Source: Nemania diffusa | Taxonomy: Eukaryota; Ascomycota; Sordariomycetes; Xylariales; Xylariaceae | DNA: 64,000 nucleotides | Direction: 5' to 3' | Assembly: GCA_038501195.1 (NCBI GenBank) | Contig: JBBPUQ010000003.1 | Coordinates: forward strand, 4,122,501-4,186,500 | Part shown: positions 52,861 to 64,000 of the stretch, in pieces | Layout of the letters: every line of letters begins with the position of its first letter | How positions within the stretch are numbered: the stretch's first letter is position 1 | Translations under genes and position numbers: made by a program | The notes under the pieces: model-generated | The model's database searches: none | Seen by the model: the letters and a program-made list of their open reading frames with translations, nothing else | What the model was told of the DNA's origin: nothing

Positions 52861-55800
52861 ATGAACATCATATTACAAAGACTATTGTAGTATTTAAAGC
52901 ACTACTGTACGTCCCTATCTAGATCTCTAAACTCGAGTATCGGCATATAGGTTGTGTAGTAACTATCTATACGTGCCTACTATATGTCGGCGCAGAATAC
53001 AGATATAGGAGCCACACCGTCGCATTCTAAAGAGTTCGGGAGCGGTGTGTGCAGCCATTTGTCACACCAATTTGCCCGCTCGATACTATAAGTATACCTA
53101 GAGTATCGTCATGCTCACATCAACTTCGCAGTTGCAAGATACCACCAGCAACACATCCCATTAGGATGGTAAAAATGAAATCGTTGGTGAAGTGCCATGC
53201 AGGCAACACCAAAATAGTGCATATGCAGCGGGGAGGCGTTGCATCAGTTGGAAAGGGAGCCAATTCGCTGCTCACCATGAGAGGCCGATGTTGCAAGGCA
53301 TGGTGTAAGTATATATTAAAATGCATGTCAGCTGCAGGTGTGATATCGGAAACTATCACCTGTCCAGGTGCATTTTGGCCGTCTGTTAGTGTATGATATA
53401 TGCGACCTTGACTCAACTTTTCACACAGCACCTGCTCTAGATAGTAGACACTCTATCCATCTACATAAGCCCTCGATATCTACCTAAATACTGCAAACTG
53501 ACGCATCGCTTTTGAAGATCATTGTGGAGGAGTACCGAGAAAAGCCAACCTGCCCAAACCGGGATCGTTTCCGCTTTCGTCTAATTATATTCCCTGTAGA
53601 TAAATCAGCGTTGCACTCGGCTGTAGCGTAGCAGCAACGGCGCTGCTGTCCGAAAAGACGTAATTGTGAGCCGCAACCGGAAATTCGAGGGGTCTCGCAG
53701 CTCGCTTACCTTTCCGTTGAAGTCGATCAAACAACCGTCCACGCCCCATAACCGGGGAGCTGTGAGAGTTGGTATCTATACTCCGTTTACTTAGCTGCCT
53801 ATCCCCATGGAATGGTCCCTATGAAAAGGATTTACAGTAGGTAGTACGGATGAACAACTAAAAAGCTTTTGCGATACCTGCTATATCTGCGCATCTTTCT
53901 GCGACCTAGGATTCTGTCTTTGAGAAGATGACCTTCCCCCCTGTTTCGTCATAAGCTGTGCATAGGTTGATCCCTACGCCAAATCAATCCTTCCCAACAA
54001 CCTCATCAGGCAATACCAATGTTCTATTACATAACACAGTGGTTCACGGGATCAAGGGCTATTCCACATTTGTTGCCAGATCCTTCCATTCCTTGTAAGT
54101 TGTAGGGTCTTGAACTCCCGACCCAAATCCTACTCTACAGTTGCTGCTTGTCGATGGGGCCATCTTAGGCCACCTAATTATCTAGAGAAGTCGACTGAGT
54201 CGTCTAGACCCTATGGGGATGTTGATCCACGTCTCTTTGTTATCAACCCTATTCAAGGCCTGTGTCTAGGGTCTAGAGTTAAATAGATGCTTCTTTAATA
54301 CTGTAGTTTCGTCTTGGTCTAGGCCACTTATATTGACCAATATGTGAGATTGGGGTCCGTTCTTGGTTTCTAAGCAGCTGCAGTCAATCCATGCACTCAA
54401 CAATGTGCTGCCTACATCATACTTATGTCGGCTGAGCACACCTTTTCATCAGTTTGACTGACGCATATAAACTCGTATAGAAATTCTTACAACCTTTCCA
54501 GATGACCCCACGGACTCGCTCTACGCTACGCATACTTGTAGTGTAGATATCCGTTCGTGCTGACATAACATCTCATATCGTATTTGCAGTAAGCCGAGCC
54601 AAGATTGTCGTTGATCATTGAAAAAGCCTAGGCATATGCGTACTTCGCCCGGCTAGGTAGTCCAGAGATGAGATTAGTTTGGGCGAGTACACGTGTATAG
54701 CAGGGCTAAGGAATGCTCAGCAAAGTCAGCTACCTACATAGTAAAAAACGTAGACTTTGTTAAAATTGTGACAAATTTAGCTTTGGCATTGTGTTGATAA
54801 CATCTATGTTACTTCTGTACTAATGAAGATCTTCCCATTAGCGTCACCCCCCAAGCCCAAAGACTTGCGTAGGGCAAACCATATAGAGGAAAATCACGGT
54901 AAAGCTGTGCAACCTATGAAACCCTTATTATTTACCATGTAGTCAAGACTCCATTCTGAGCCACCCTCAATGACGCAATCGATCGCACAAAAAGCATTGA
55001 GGCTGATGAGAACCGCTAGCGGGCCATGAAACTTGGCGACGGTCACCTGGAGGTCTGGAGTACCTCAGTAGATATCACAGAGACATTTTCTGTTTGCACG
55101 AACCCTCGTTTCAGGGACGTCGGATGTGGTAGAATATATCTATGTATGTCTAACGGGAACGCAAATTGGATAGAGCTGAGCCTTAATAACGTAGCTTTGA
55201 AGACAGTGATCAGCCTTGCTGGCTGAAGTCCCGTTGAGCAAATATTGTGTTAATTAGGTATGAGACGAGTGAATCAGGATTATCGAAACTCTAACCCCGA
55301 CGTTTCAGACTTGCCAAGACGATTCAGAAATTTAATCAAGGAATGGAGTGATATGTTTGGAGACTAGGAATACTAGTAGGATATGGAGATTAATGGGGAT
55401 TTAGTCTCCAGTGTATTAGTTAAACTACCTACTTGGTATGATACCTACCGTGTCTATCTTTCATACACTACTATATTGCGTATCTTAGGTGCGCGTCTTT
55501 CCCATAGTACGGCATAAGGAGTGTTATTAATAGCTAGTTTGAAATATAATACAGTCTTAAAGCTAAGTATCACTTAGTGTTAGATTTTAAGGACTAGGCT
55601 TAGGCTTCATAAGTATAGGCTCAAGGTGAGGGATATCATACCTACATGTAGGTAGTGATTAATTCATCAGCATGATGATGCGCGGTTTCTGCCTCCCCAT
55701 ACCTAATATTTATTCTGATGTATAGTAAGTGCGCATCCGAGTCGGTAGTCAGGTAGGTAAATAATTGTGTCGTCATCCTCCGCGACATACTGCGTATACA

Positions 55801-56260
55801 TAAATTCCTTCAAATCAAATCTATATATAGCCCTAAGCGTCTTGATAGAAAACGGAAAACTCTGTCATTAGCTCAAGGAAGCTAACTCCTTGCGATACGG
55901 ACACGCGATGTATAGTACGACATACCTACCTATATCTACTATAAGCAATTACCTCGGCAAGTTCTAGCCCGCCTACAAATAACAAAAAGTAACTCTTGAC
56001 AATAGACCCAAAATGGGAGGTCAATATTAGATTTAGGGAAGGGTATCGCCACCGTTGGCGGAGTTCGCGATCATTCTGCAACCCGTAATGGATAATGACT
56101 ATTCTTATCTTAGAGTTATTCGACCGCTTGCGTGCACGTGCCAATAAAACCCTACATTGATGGGTCCTATGCAGAATTTGAAAGTGGCTGCGCAAACTAC
56201 TATGTACGTGGAGACTGTAACGTACAGAATACATATAGGACGGTATCAAGGTTTATCGTA

Positions 56261-56396
56261 CACCTAGTTTGGCCACCTTTCTTGGCTGTAAGATAACTTC
56301 TAGTAGGTACTTCTGGCGGGTTTGACCATATATGACAGTCATTAAACTAAGTGGAGAGGTGGTTTAGTTCAGCCAAAAAGGTGGCCAGGCTAGGTG
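56261..56396. mobile_element. 136-bp inverted-repeat element (MITE candidate)
   Basis: The left arm starts CACCTAGTTTGGCCACC and ends TTGGCTG (56261..56288). The right arm (56370..56396), when inverted, reads CACCTAGCCTGGCCACC.. TTGGCTG. They differ by two C/T changes and a one-base indel over 27-28 nt. The core is about 80 bp and non-coding. A clear target duplication was not found. Confidence 0.55.
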
Positions 56397-57599
56397 GGAT
56401 AAGGGTTTCGCGGTGATCACCTAGACAACGAATAAAAAATTATGTGCTTCCTTCCTATGACAACGATCAACAACTCAACTCAGCAACCCCCCTAGTGGAG
56501 GAATTGATTGTAATACTTACACTATATCAAGTAGGCGAGTATCAAGAGCCGCCTAAAGGACACCTTTCGCGCTTCTCCTCCCGCGGAATCCTCTCGACAG
56601 GCTTGGCGGAATTGCGTTTGCAGAGGAGTCTAGGAGTTGATCAGCGGCTTTGAAAATGACGGGCTGCATTACCAAATTGGACTGGAGCAAGCTGATTTGC
56701 TGAAGTTTGGCGCCGACTTGGCTGCAGGGGGCTATTAATAGAAGCTCGTCACCAGCGCCACCCCTGTTTCTGGTGGGCCTCTCGTTTCGCAAACATCACC
56801 CTTGCTCACGACAGCCAGTCATATGCCGAGATGCGCCTCCATGCCTCAGCAGAGTGGAGGCCGTAGAACTCGGCATACATATGATGGAACACACCATCTG
56901 CAAGTACGACAGAGTACAGAATACAGTACACCACACTCATGTACACCGCGACAAGACTTGTGAGCACGACCCAGCCAATTGACCCAGCGTTGTCGAGGAG
57001 GACCAGATAGACAGGTTGACGTGTTGTTTGCTAGAAGAGGGTCCTTAATGTGTAAGAATGCGGGAGACTGCGATATAGCATTAGTTAAGATGAAGAGGTT
57101 GTGAAACCATCTTGTTGTAAGGTACTAAGTAGGGGGTGATTCAGCCGAGCAATAACTAAGATCAAGCCCTGTCACAGGGCTCTGACCAGGGCCCTTCGAG
57201 TGCGGAACATTTAGGTCACTCCAAAGTACCTGTTCCGTGTAGAGGTGCAGCTGAGCGCCAGGCCCACGAAGTGGACCATAGTACTTTATGATAGTGGTAT
57301 AAGCGCTCAACAAGTTGTTTGCGTGTCCCTGGGTCCGCCTATTTTGGTTGAAATGCAACACAGTAGCTACTTCGCGTGGTTGCGATGCGCTATTAAGACT
57401 ACTACGTAGACAGAGGCAACGCCTGCTGCAAGCGCCAGGGCTAGCACACTCACTACATTCCGTTTACCGCTGCAGCAGCGCCGGGGCCTACCTAGTATAC
57501 TGCATACGCAGGTGGTGGTAGGTACACTACCTCACCACGACTTCCACTCTGCGCCCTCCACCAGCAAGCGCAACCAAGGCCTGCGCCCACCTAAACCAA

Positions 57600-58604
57600 A
57601 CTAATTCCCATCCCAACCACTGTATTGTACTCCATTCAATCTCCTTTCCTCGTGCTTTCGCGAGATCTCTCCCTCTCTCCCCCAGCAGCGATCGGGCCAG
57701 TCATTTTGTTTCGAATTACACCTAGGTAGCCATTGCGAGGAGGGTATCTTGGTGCGCGCGCGTGAGTGAGAAGTACCTAGACAGAGGTTTTGTCTATTCT
57801 GTACTTGGGCCAATTCCCACTTCTCCTCCTCTTACACACACTCCTCCCCGTATCTCCCTATTCTTCCTCCTCGCTTCTCTTCCCTCCTTCATCTTTACAA
57901 CCGCCGCTGGTGGTACCCTAACCCTCAACCGCCTGCTATACCTCCTACCTAGCAAGCCTACCCTGAGCGGCGGATGTTCGTCTCTTCCCCTTGCCACCTG
58001 TTTTGGTAATCCAGGTTCGACCATTCCGCAAATGGCCCTCGACTCGTAGCCACCCGAAACACCCTCGCCTTTCTAATTTTACCTCTACATACTCCGGCCA
58101 CTACGCTGCTCATCGTACATACTTCTCTCATTTGTCTCTTCTTCGTCATCGTTGCCTTGGCTTGGACACTTCTCCTTCCTGCCAGGTCTTGAAGCAATAG
58201 ACCAATTAATCGTTAGACATTGCGCGCGCCGAAGTTTTCTTTGTTAGCATCTTTTAGGCTCTGGCAAAGGATCTAAGGAATCCTGATCAACAACACGGTC
58301 TTTTCTAAGACGGGTAAGAGAAGGAGCGAGGTGCAGGAGCAGGATTCAGCAGCGCTGTCCAGGACTAACGTCTCGTCTATACCGCCATTTCGCGACTACC
58401 ATTTCCTTCAACAACATTCCAGACACGCTACAACCTTTCAAACTTTCGACGGGCTTCTCGATACAGTCGGTGTTTTCTGTGCCAACCAAACAACAATACC
58501 AAGGATTCGGGGTCAATATTAAACCTTCGTTGCGAGGGTTCGGAGAGAGAGAGAGAGAGAGCTGGTAGATCAAAGACTACTCGGGATCCTTATCATCTTT
58601 AAAT
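57600..58604 (+). other. Promoter and long C/T-rich leader of the phosphatase gene
   Basis: From about 57800 the plus strand is strongly pyrimidine-rich (TTCCTCCTCGCTTCTCTTCC type), as fungal leaders often are. It contains small upstream frames, the last ending MALDS at 58033..58050. A GA dinucleotide run ends 44 bp before the ATG at 58605. Confidence 0.5.
58543..58561 (+). repeat. GA dinucleotide microsatellite in the leader
   Basis: Perfect (GA)9 run just upstream of the phosphatase start codon. Confidence 0.9.
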
Positions 58605-61001
58605 ATGCCTTCCGCCGCCGCCCGACGACTCTATGAGGATCAGATCCCCCCTTTTATGTCCATAATAGATATAGAGAGCGAGAGGATGGGGGACAGGGAG
58701 TTAGTCACAGTCGCTGAGCCAAAGTTCATGGAGATGCAGTCGTCTTGGGCGCCTAGGCACACCGATCACAAGATTTCCCAGCCCACAAGTCAACATCTAC
58801 GACCGCTCCCGTCTGACTCCATCCACCGGCATCATGACAGTACGTCGACGCAGAATTCAGAATCTGCCGACTCTTCCCCTACTCTTACTACCGATACCTC
58901 GTCGCTGTCGGACCCCTCGCCATCATCGTCTCCCGACTCACCTATTAATCTGATACCGCTGAGCTCGTTTCGCTCGAGCACCTTCGGCGAGCTGCCCACA
59001 ACGATGGATGGCCTTCAACTCGACCGCAGCGCTAATAGCAATAAATCTGAGAGACCCGTAACGTCGCCGGGTCCTAGGAAACCTAGGAATATGAAGGGTT
59101 TATCTATACAACCACCATTTCCCGCCTCTCTAAATAATTCGTTTGAGCCTCCTTCACCTTGTTTTATCAAGCCCAAAATACCTGGTCCCAGGAAGAAGCC
59201 CAGCCAACTCAGCCTCAACACTGATCCTCAAGGTCTCAACATTCGTCCAATTGCTTTGGAGGTACCGAATTCACCTGGCCTACCGCCTATCTTGCAACGC
59301 AGGTCGCTGAAGCATTCAACTTCATCTCCGCATATGCTTTCGACCATAAAATCAGCGACATTCGGCCCATCTGGTGGAATGACATTCCCTACAGTGTTCG
59401 AAAGGGGTACGTCTGGATTATCAGAGGTTTTGCGACCGACGAAGCTAGGCAAAGTGAGCAGTGACTATGGGTCAACAATCATGGAAGAGGATTCACCAAT
59501 CAAACCACAGCTGGCGAACCGGGCCGCGATCGATTTTGAACCATTCCATGACGAATCAGAAAACAATGAGGACCAAAAATCCCCAGGCTATCCAGATGGC
59601 CCAATCGCGATATATAGCGATAACGTGTACCTTTATTTGGAGCCCACTGCAGAGGAGGCCTCCAAATTCGATGTCGTAATTAACGTGGCGCGAGAGGTCC
59701 ATAATCCATTCGCGGCTTCGGTCACCAAGAAGAATGCATCAGATTCAGTTTCGTCTCAAGATCAAGAGCCGATGGTCCAATCCCCGATACCAGATACGGC
59801 GATGACAAACGATAGCTTTGCGACCGCATTCGAGTATCCACCTCGTCAAGAGCCTGGCTCAGACACTCCAACCACACCTAAGGCAGCTTCATGGAATGAG
59901 CCTGAATACATTCATATCCCTTGGGACCACAACACTGACATTGCGACGGATTTGGTGACCCTTTGCGACACGATTGACCAGCGTACAAAAGAGGGCAAGA
60001 AAGTGCTCGTTCACTGCCAACAAGGTGCAAGTCGCTCAGCAAGTCTAATCATCGCATACGGCATATATCAGAACCCGACACTAACCGTCAACGACGCTTA
60101 TTACGCTGCCCAAGCAAAGAGTAGATGGATAAGCCCGAACATGCGACTAATGTATTGTCTTCAAGATTTCCAAAAGGAGATGTCGAAAAAGAGGCTCCCG
60201 CCTCGTTCGGCTGCTTGTCCTAGGAGTGGGAGAAGTCCTACTAAACATCGAATCACGTTGTCGGCCGACGCGATAGATATTAAGCCAAAGGAGCCTATGA
60301 CTGCGCCATTACCCGACGAGAAAGAAGACTTATCGCAAGGTTCTAGCCCAGATCGTAACACGTTTCATTTCCGCGGGAAATCAACGCCTAGCATGGAGGC
60401 AATCTCACCTGGACCATCCTCTGCCCCATCTAGCTTTTCGTGGTCAGAAAACGAGGGAGGAAATAAGTCGGAAGCTGTACCTCGCTTTAGTTTTGGCGAT
60501 ACGCTTGCGCCACCACAGATATTTGAGCCAAAACAAGAACCGAGGCAACAACCTTCGTTTCCGCCTAGGTCATCATCTTTTGCCAAACCGCCACCATCAC
60601 CTGCGTTTCCTGGGAATTTCCCGACTAGATCTCAGCCCTTCGGGTTCCATGATCACAATATACTCAAGCGGCAGAACCCGTTTAGCAACCAAGAGGAGCC
60701 ATCACCTCTTCGGGGGATGGCGATATCTTCAGCTCTACCTCTTGAGGACACATTAATGTCCCCAAGAGTAGAGGCTATGACGAACAACCCATTGCACGAT
60801 TCGTTTTCAGAACTGTCTGGGATGAAATTCGTTGTCGAATCACCACCGACACCCACCGGTGGTCTCTTTTCTCCGCGGGAAACTATGTTCCCAAGGAATC
60901 CTTTGTTTCCTTTCGGGCGTCCCTCTCAAATTGCTGATCCGAGAAGTCCCCCTACGAGAGGAGAAACACCAATTACGCGGTCTATCGATGATGTATTATA
61001 G
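58605..61001 (+). CDS. MSG5: Dual-specificity protein phosphatase (MAP kinase phosphatase, Msg5 type)
   Basis: Single exon, 798 aa. The DSP catalytic domain spans about residues 335-530. It opens with GPIAIYSDNVYLYLEPTAEEA and FDVVINVAREV. The general acid is Asp441 in YIHIPWDHN, and the P-loop HCQQGASRSASLIIAYGI has nucleophile Cys471 and the following Arg. It ends in the usual AKSRWISPNMRLMYCLQDF helix. An insert of about 70 residues sits between the first strands and the acid loop, as in fungal Msg5/Pmp1-like enzymes. Long Ser/Pro-rich arms flank the domain and offer many S/T-P sites for MAP-kinase docking and feedback. The yeast Msg5 and fission-yeast Pmp1 enzymes inactivate cell-wall and pheromone MAP kinases. 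Orthology is likely but inferred from architecture. Confidence 0.88.
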   Translation: MPSAAARRLYEDQIPPFMSIIDIESERMGDRELVTVAEPKFMEMQSSWAPRHTDHKISQPTSQHLRPLPSDSIHRHHDSTSTQNSESADSSPTLTTDTSSLSDPSPSSSPDSPINLIPLSSFRSSTFGELPTTMDGLQLDRSANSNKSERPVTSPGPRKPRNMKGLSIQPPFPASLNNSFEPPSPCFIKPKIPGPRKKPSQLSLNTDPQGLNIRPIALEVPNSPGLPPILQRRSLKHSTSSPHMLSTIKSATFGPSGGMTFPTVFERGTSGLSEVLRPTKLGKVSSDYGSTIMEEDSPIKPQLANRAAIDFEPFHDESENNEDQKSPGYPDGPIAIYSDNVYLYLEPTAEEASKFDVVINVAREVHNPFAASVTKKNASDSVSSQDQEPMVQSPIPDTAMTNDSFATAFEYPPRQEPGSDTPTTPKAASWNEPEYIHIPWDHNTDIATDLVTLCDTIDQRTKEGKKVLVHCQQGASRSASLIIAYGIYQNPTLTVNDAYYAAQAKSRWISPNMRLMYCLQDFQKEMSKKRLPPRSAACPRSGRSPTKHRITLSADAIDIKPKEPMTAPLPDEKEDLSQGSSPDRNTFHFRGKSTPSMEAISPGPSSAPSSFSWSENEGGNKSEAVPRFSFGDTLAPPQIFEPKQEPRQQPSFPPRSSSFAKPPPSPAFPGNFPTRSQPFGFHDHNILKRQNPFSNQEEPSPLRGMAISSALPLEDTLMSPRVEAMTNNPLHDSFSELSGMKFVVESPPTPTGGLFSPRETMFPRNPLFPFGRPSQIADPRSPPTRGETPITRSIDDVL

Positions 61002-62228
61002 CCATTGATTTAGGCGCGCGGCATATTGTTTTGGACATCTAACAAATCACCATACTATCACCATGAGGTCTTATCCTCTGCTCTTTCATTTGTCTGCAAT
61101 CGATATTCGACTATCATCTTCATGTTATCCCTTTTTTTTCTACGCTTTCTGGATTTCCAGCATAACCGAGCACCGGAAAGGCGAAACCGGATACCCCGGG
61201 CGGCGCAATTGCGATGCGGACAAAAGTCATCAATGGGGAGGGCCATCATCTGGCTTTTGCACTTCATATTATTGGTTCATGACATTCATTGAATCCAACG
61301 CCAATGTATAATCAAACAATCGTCTGCGAGTAAAAGGATAGGGGTAATTATCACCGCCAGCGGGGGGGCTATTGGTGTAGAGCCTCGGGCGAGAACAATA
61401 AAGTGAAGCCTATCCTATATTGGATCATGGTCAACTTTTCAGCTTTGACCCAACATAGCTTGGGTCGATGGCCAAGCGGCTTGATTTTAGCCAGCGAACG
61501 AGCGAGCGAGCAACGAAGCGTAGAGCTAAATAGCGTTGAGTTGAGTGGACGGCGTTTTCGAGGAGTCTAGGAAGGGGCCGGGGAGGAAATGGCAATACAC
61601 ATACATATCATGTGGTCCTGGATATAAGGAACTTTATACGAGTTCCTCCTCAGTTTTGTATATATATTTCATGAACGACAATACCAAAAATTATGCGCCA
61701 TGCGCAGGTGTTTGAACACAACTTCCTTACCTTAATATGTGTCTTTCGTGTGATTCTTTTCCTCGGAATGGCATTCCTTAAGGAATTTACTAGAATGCTT
61801 AAACATTTCCTTATAAATATTATATAAAAAGATATATAAATGTTAATCTGTAACTTACATCCATTTGGTAATATGCACAATTCTCAAGTTGCTTTCGTTT
61901 ACATTCGAGAGCTCTGAGAGTATAAAGTTGAGTTCTGGACTTGATATTTCGGAATGAATTCTCCTGAGTGGCATAGGTATGTAGAACTCTCTTGTTGTAT
62001 TGTGCTTATTTTGTTATAAAACACATATAAATATATAAATATATACAAAGTCAACATTGAAGCCTAGCGCAAACCCGCCTTTTATAGGACTATATCAAGA
62101 TTCTTTCGTCTCAATTCTATCAAAAAATATATACAATGTAGCGAGCCAACTATGTGATGATTTATACCGCTTCGAGTAAAGAAATTCATGTTTTTCCCCA
62201 TATACCTATTGTAATGTCTGCATCTAGC
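61002..62228. other. Convergent spacer, phosphatase to HUT1
   Basis: 1.2 kb of 3' flanks. Very AT-rich from about 61640 to 62130 (runs of ATATATAAATATAT). No gene supported. Confidence 0.5.
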
Positions 62229-63682
62229 TCACTGAGCCTTTGCAGCCTTGGCGGCCTTCTTAGCCTCTTCCTTGGCTATCTTCTCGCGGCGCGCGATGGC
62301 GGCCTCGGCGCCGATGCCGCCGAACACGAGGCCGACGCCGAGGACCTGCATGTGCGTCAGGCGGTGGCCGAAGGCGACGACGGAGAGCATCATGGTGAAC
62401 ATCTTGCGGGTGACCGTGACGGTCACGAGCAGGACGGAGGAAAACGTCGCTAGGGTGTAGACTATTTTTCATTCGTTAGTTGATATTTCGATCGCGGATT
62501 TTTCGCGAGTCAATGGGGGATTAGGGGGGTTAGGGGAAATGAAACTAACAGATAAAGACCTGTCCGATGGCGCCACAGGCCGCGAAGCCGAGAATGTCGG
62601 ACCACACGCTCGGATACTTCGCCATGAAGGCCAGCGCGTCCTCGAGCTCGCCGGCGCTGCCGGCGATGTCCATGCCGAGCCACTCGCCGATGCCCGTGTG
62701 GACCAGCCAGGGGCTCAGAACGAGGTACGTGGCCATGACGGCCATGCTCATGAGGTTGTTGGCGCACATCATCTGGGGGCCCGAGTAGGGCTGGAAGGCG
62801 CCGAAGATGTAGTCCTGCGTGCTGTTGGTGAGGCCGTCGAACAGGAGGTTGATGCCCAGCAACAACAAACCCCACGCGCTATTCCGCTCCGTCGCAGCCG
62901 AGCCGTGGCTCTTACCTTTCTTGCCCGAGTGCAGCGTGAAGACGGCGACGCCGGCGGTCACGGCGGCCACGACCATGTACTTGTACAGCGGGTAGCGCTT
63001 CTGGAAGACGGTGATGTGCAGGAACATGACGGGCAGCAGCTTGCAGCTCTTGGCGAGCAGGAAGGTGATGTAGTCGATGTGGGCGAGCGAGGCGTAGCCG
63101 AAGGGGGAGGCGAGGGAGCTCGTCAGCGCGACGAGGAGCAGCGGCATCAAGATGCGCGACGAGGGGATGATGGGCGGCACGGACGAGCCCTTGGGCGTGC
63201 TGAACCACAGATACACGGCGCCCGTCGCGGCGGCGAAGAGCGACTGGATGGTGTTCAGGAACACGGGATACTTGAACAGCTCGGTCTGGCCCGGCGGGCC
63301 GTGTGGTGTCGTCGTGAGCTTTTCTTGGAGATACGCCCAGGTGAGGCTATTCCCACCCATCGCCACGTTAGCTATGAGCCGCCCACCCGTCATGCGCGTC
63401 TGGTCGTGTATAGGCCAAGGGTATAGACCTCGTATCGTGTAGGACCCAAGCATAGATAATGACTTACAAGGACCCGTATATGCCGGCAACCGCGATCACA
63501 AGCTGCGTTGCGCCAGCATCAGCAGCTGCAGCTTGTTTCGCTAATATTGGTGCCTGTGTCGGCTTGTCGACTGCGCCATTAGATTCATGAGTGATATCGC
63601 GCTGCTGTTTCGGCGATTGATTAGAAACATATTCGGACGAGGTCTGACGCTCTACCGGCCGAGCTTGCTTGGTGCGCGCCAT
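62229..63682 (-). CDS. HUT1: UDP-galactose transporter homologue Hut1 (SLC35B1, ER)
   Basis: Exons 63682..63468, 63346..62550, 62461..62229 (414 aa). The splice restores AGIYGSFLTWAYLQEKL, the conserved start of the first helix pair. Family motifs include FGYASLAHIDYITFLLAKSCK and LLPVMFLHITVFQKRYPLYKY. Further on are LLLLGINLLFDGLTNSTQD, GPQMMCANNLMS, GQVFIFYTLATFSSVLLVT and VTRKMFTMMLSV. These fit the 10-helix nucleotide-sugar transporter fold of the ER membrane. Hut1/SLC35B1 is linked to UDP-galactose or ATP/ADP exchange and ER redox homeostasis. The N-terminal 65 residues are hydrophilic. The C-terminal tail (KEEAKKAAKAAKAQ) is Lys-rich but lacks a canonical KKXX terminus. The HUT1 promoter occupies 63683 to the window end. 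Confidence 0.94.
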
Positions 63683-64000
63683 TCTCCAAGGAGAAACGAG
63701 TGTGACGAGAGAAGGGTGAAACAATTGCCTATTGAAACCAAGTTTATCTAACAGAAGAGAACAATTCAACGAGCTGGGCGCATTTGCGAGATTTAAGGGA
63801 AAAAGGGAGAGCGATTGTGTAGTGTACGTAGTGAGATCCAACGAACGATGTCTCCTGACAACTGTATAAAAAGAGTGATCGCATACATAGGTAATAATAA
63901 CAAGTGGTCTCCAGTATTACTGGACAGTTGGCCTTCCAGATCGTGGCAGAATCATCAATTAAGCTACCCACTTGACCAAATCAGGTAAAACTTTAATTGG
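63683..64000. other. HUT1 upstream region, to window edge
   Basis: 318 bp upstream of the HUT1 start. No other gene or recognised site. Confidence 0.5.

Larger units (their letters stand above)
50723..57599. other. 6.9-kb gene-poor region
   Basis: No open frame has recognisable domains, convincing codon use or matched splice sites. The 5' portion holds the promoter of the 1100-aa gene. The rest is AT-rich and carries repeat-like pieces: a 14-bp tandem duplication (52444..52471), a terminal-repeat copy (52834..52860) and a 136-bp inverted-repeat element (56261..56396), plus several CCTACC clusters between 55420 and 55935. Unannotated non-coding RNAs cannot be excluded. Confidence 0.5.

Noticed and set aside
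53049..53396. 115-codon plus-strand frame in the gene-poor region
   Set aside because: Cys/Lys/Arg-rich with no domain, no flanking splice or promoter support.
62539..63426. 295-codon plus-strand open frame opposite HUT1
   Set aside because: Antisense shadow. The minus strand encodes unmistakable Hut1 helices.
1..64000. CRISPR arrays, phage genes, bacterial operons, rRNA genes
   Set aside because: No regularly spaced direct repeats, no prokaryotic gene arrangement and no rRNA signature were seen. The window is ordinary fungal nuclear DNA.

Overview
The window is nuclear DNA of a filamentous ascomycete (Pezizomycotina). Most genes look Sordariomycete-like, but the genus cannot be fixed from sequence alone. 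Supporting signs are short introns (about 50-260 bp) with GT..AG ends and CTAAC branch motifs, GC-rich exons set in AT-richer spacers, two nuclear tRNA genes, and a gene set typical of ascomycetes (CEM1, CBP3, DFR1, PHO13, HUT1, SEA4, EFG1, TPT1 homologues). No operons, CRISPR arrays, phage genes or rRNA were seen. Exon coordinates were built by hand from splice motifs, reading phase and family similarity. No alignment or transcript was available.

Layout. 1-23 kb is gene-dense: a truncated Iwr1 homologue and tRNA-Gly(UCC); a glycogen-binding (CBM48) protein; an oligopeptide transporter; mitochondrial ketoacyl-ACP synthase (CEM1) divergent from the complex III chaperone CBP3; dihydrofolate reductase; an unassigned 295-residue gene; a PhyH-type dioxygenase; PHO13 phosphatase; 6-phosphogluconolactonase; and an MFS exporter. 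23.3-30.6 kb is an accessory, decaying stretch. It holds an unidentified broken reading frame, an MFS pseudogene with three in-frame stops, and a 435-bp inverted-repeat element with an 8-bp target duplication (hAT-like MITE). 30.6-50.7 kb is dense again: a zinc-cluster proline-rich protein, a Ser/Thr-rich coiled-coil protein, SEA4 divergent from EFG1, a double-stranded-RNA-binding-like protein, TPT1, tRNA-Gly(GCC) and an 1100-residue disordered protein. 50.7-57.6 kb has no convincing gene but carries small inverted-repeat elements. 57.6-64 kb holds a MAP-kinase-type dual-specificity phosphatase with a long leader, and HUT1.

How the genes relate. Most are unlinked housekeeping functions. Two divergent pairs could share promoters with a functional logic: CEM1/CBP3 (both mitochondrial, 376 bp apart) and SEA4/EFG1 (TORC1 regulation and ribosome biogenesis, 621 bp apart). 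No undescribed multi-gene system was found. The most unusual items are the hAT-like element, the cleanly framed MFS pseudogene, the well-supported GC-AG intron in the dsRNA-binding gene, the CBM48 protein with a hydrophobic C-terminal tail, and the unassigned 295-residue protein.
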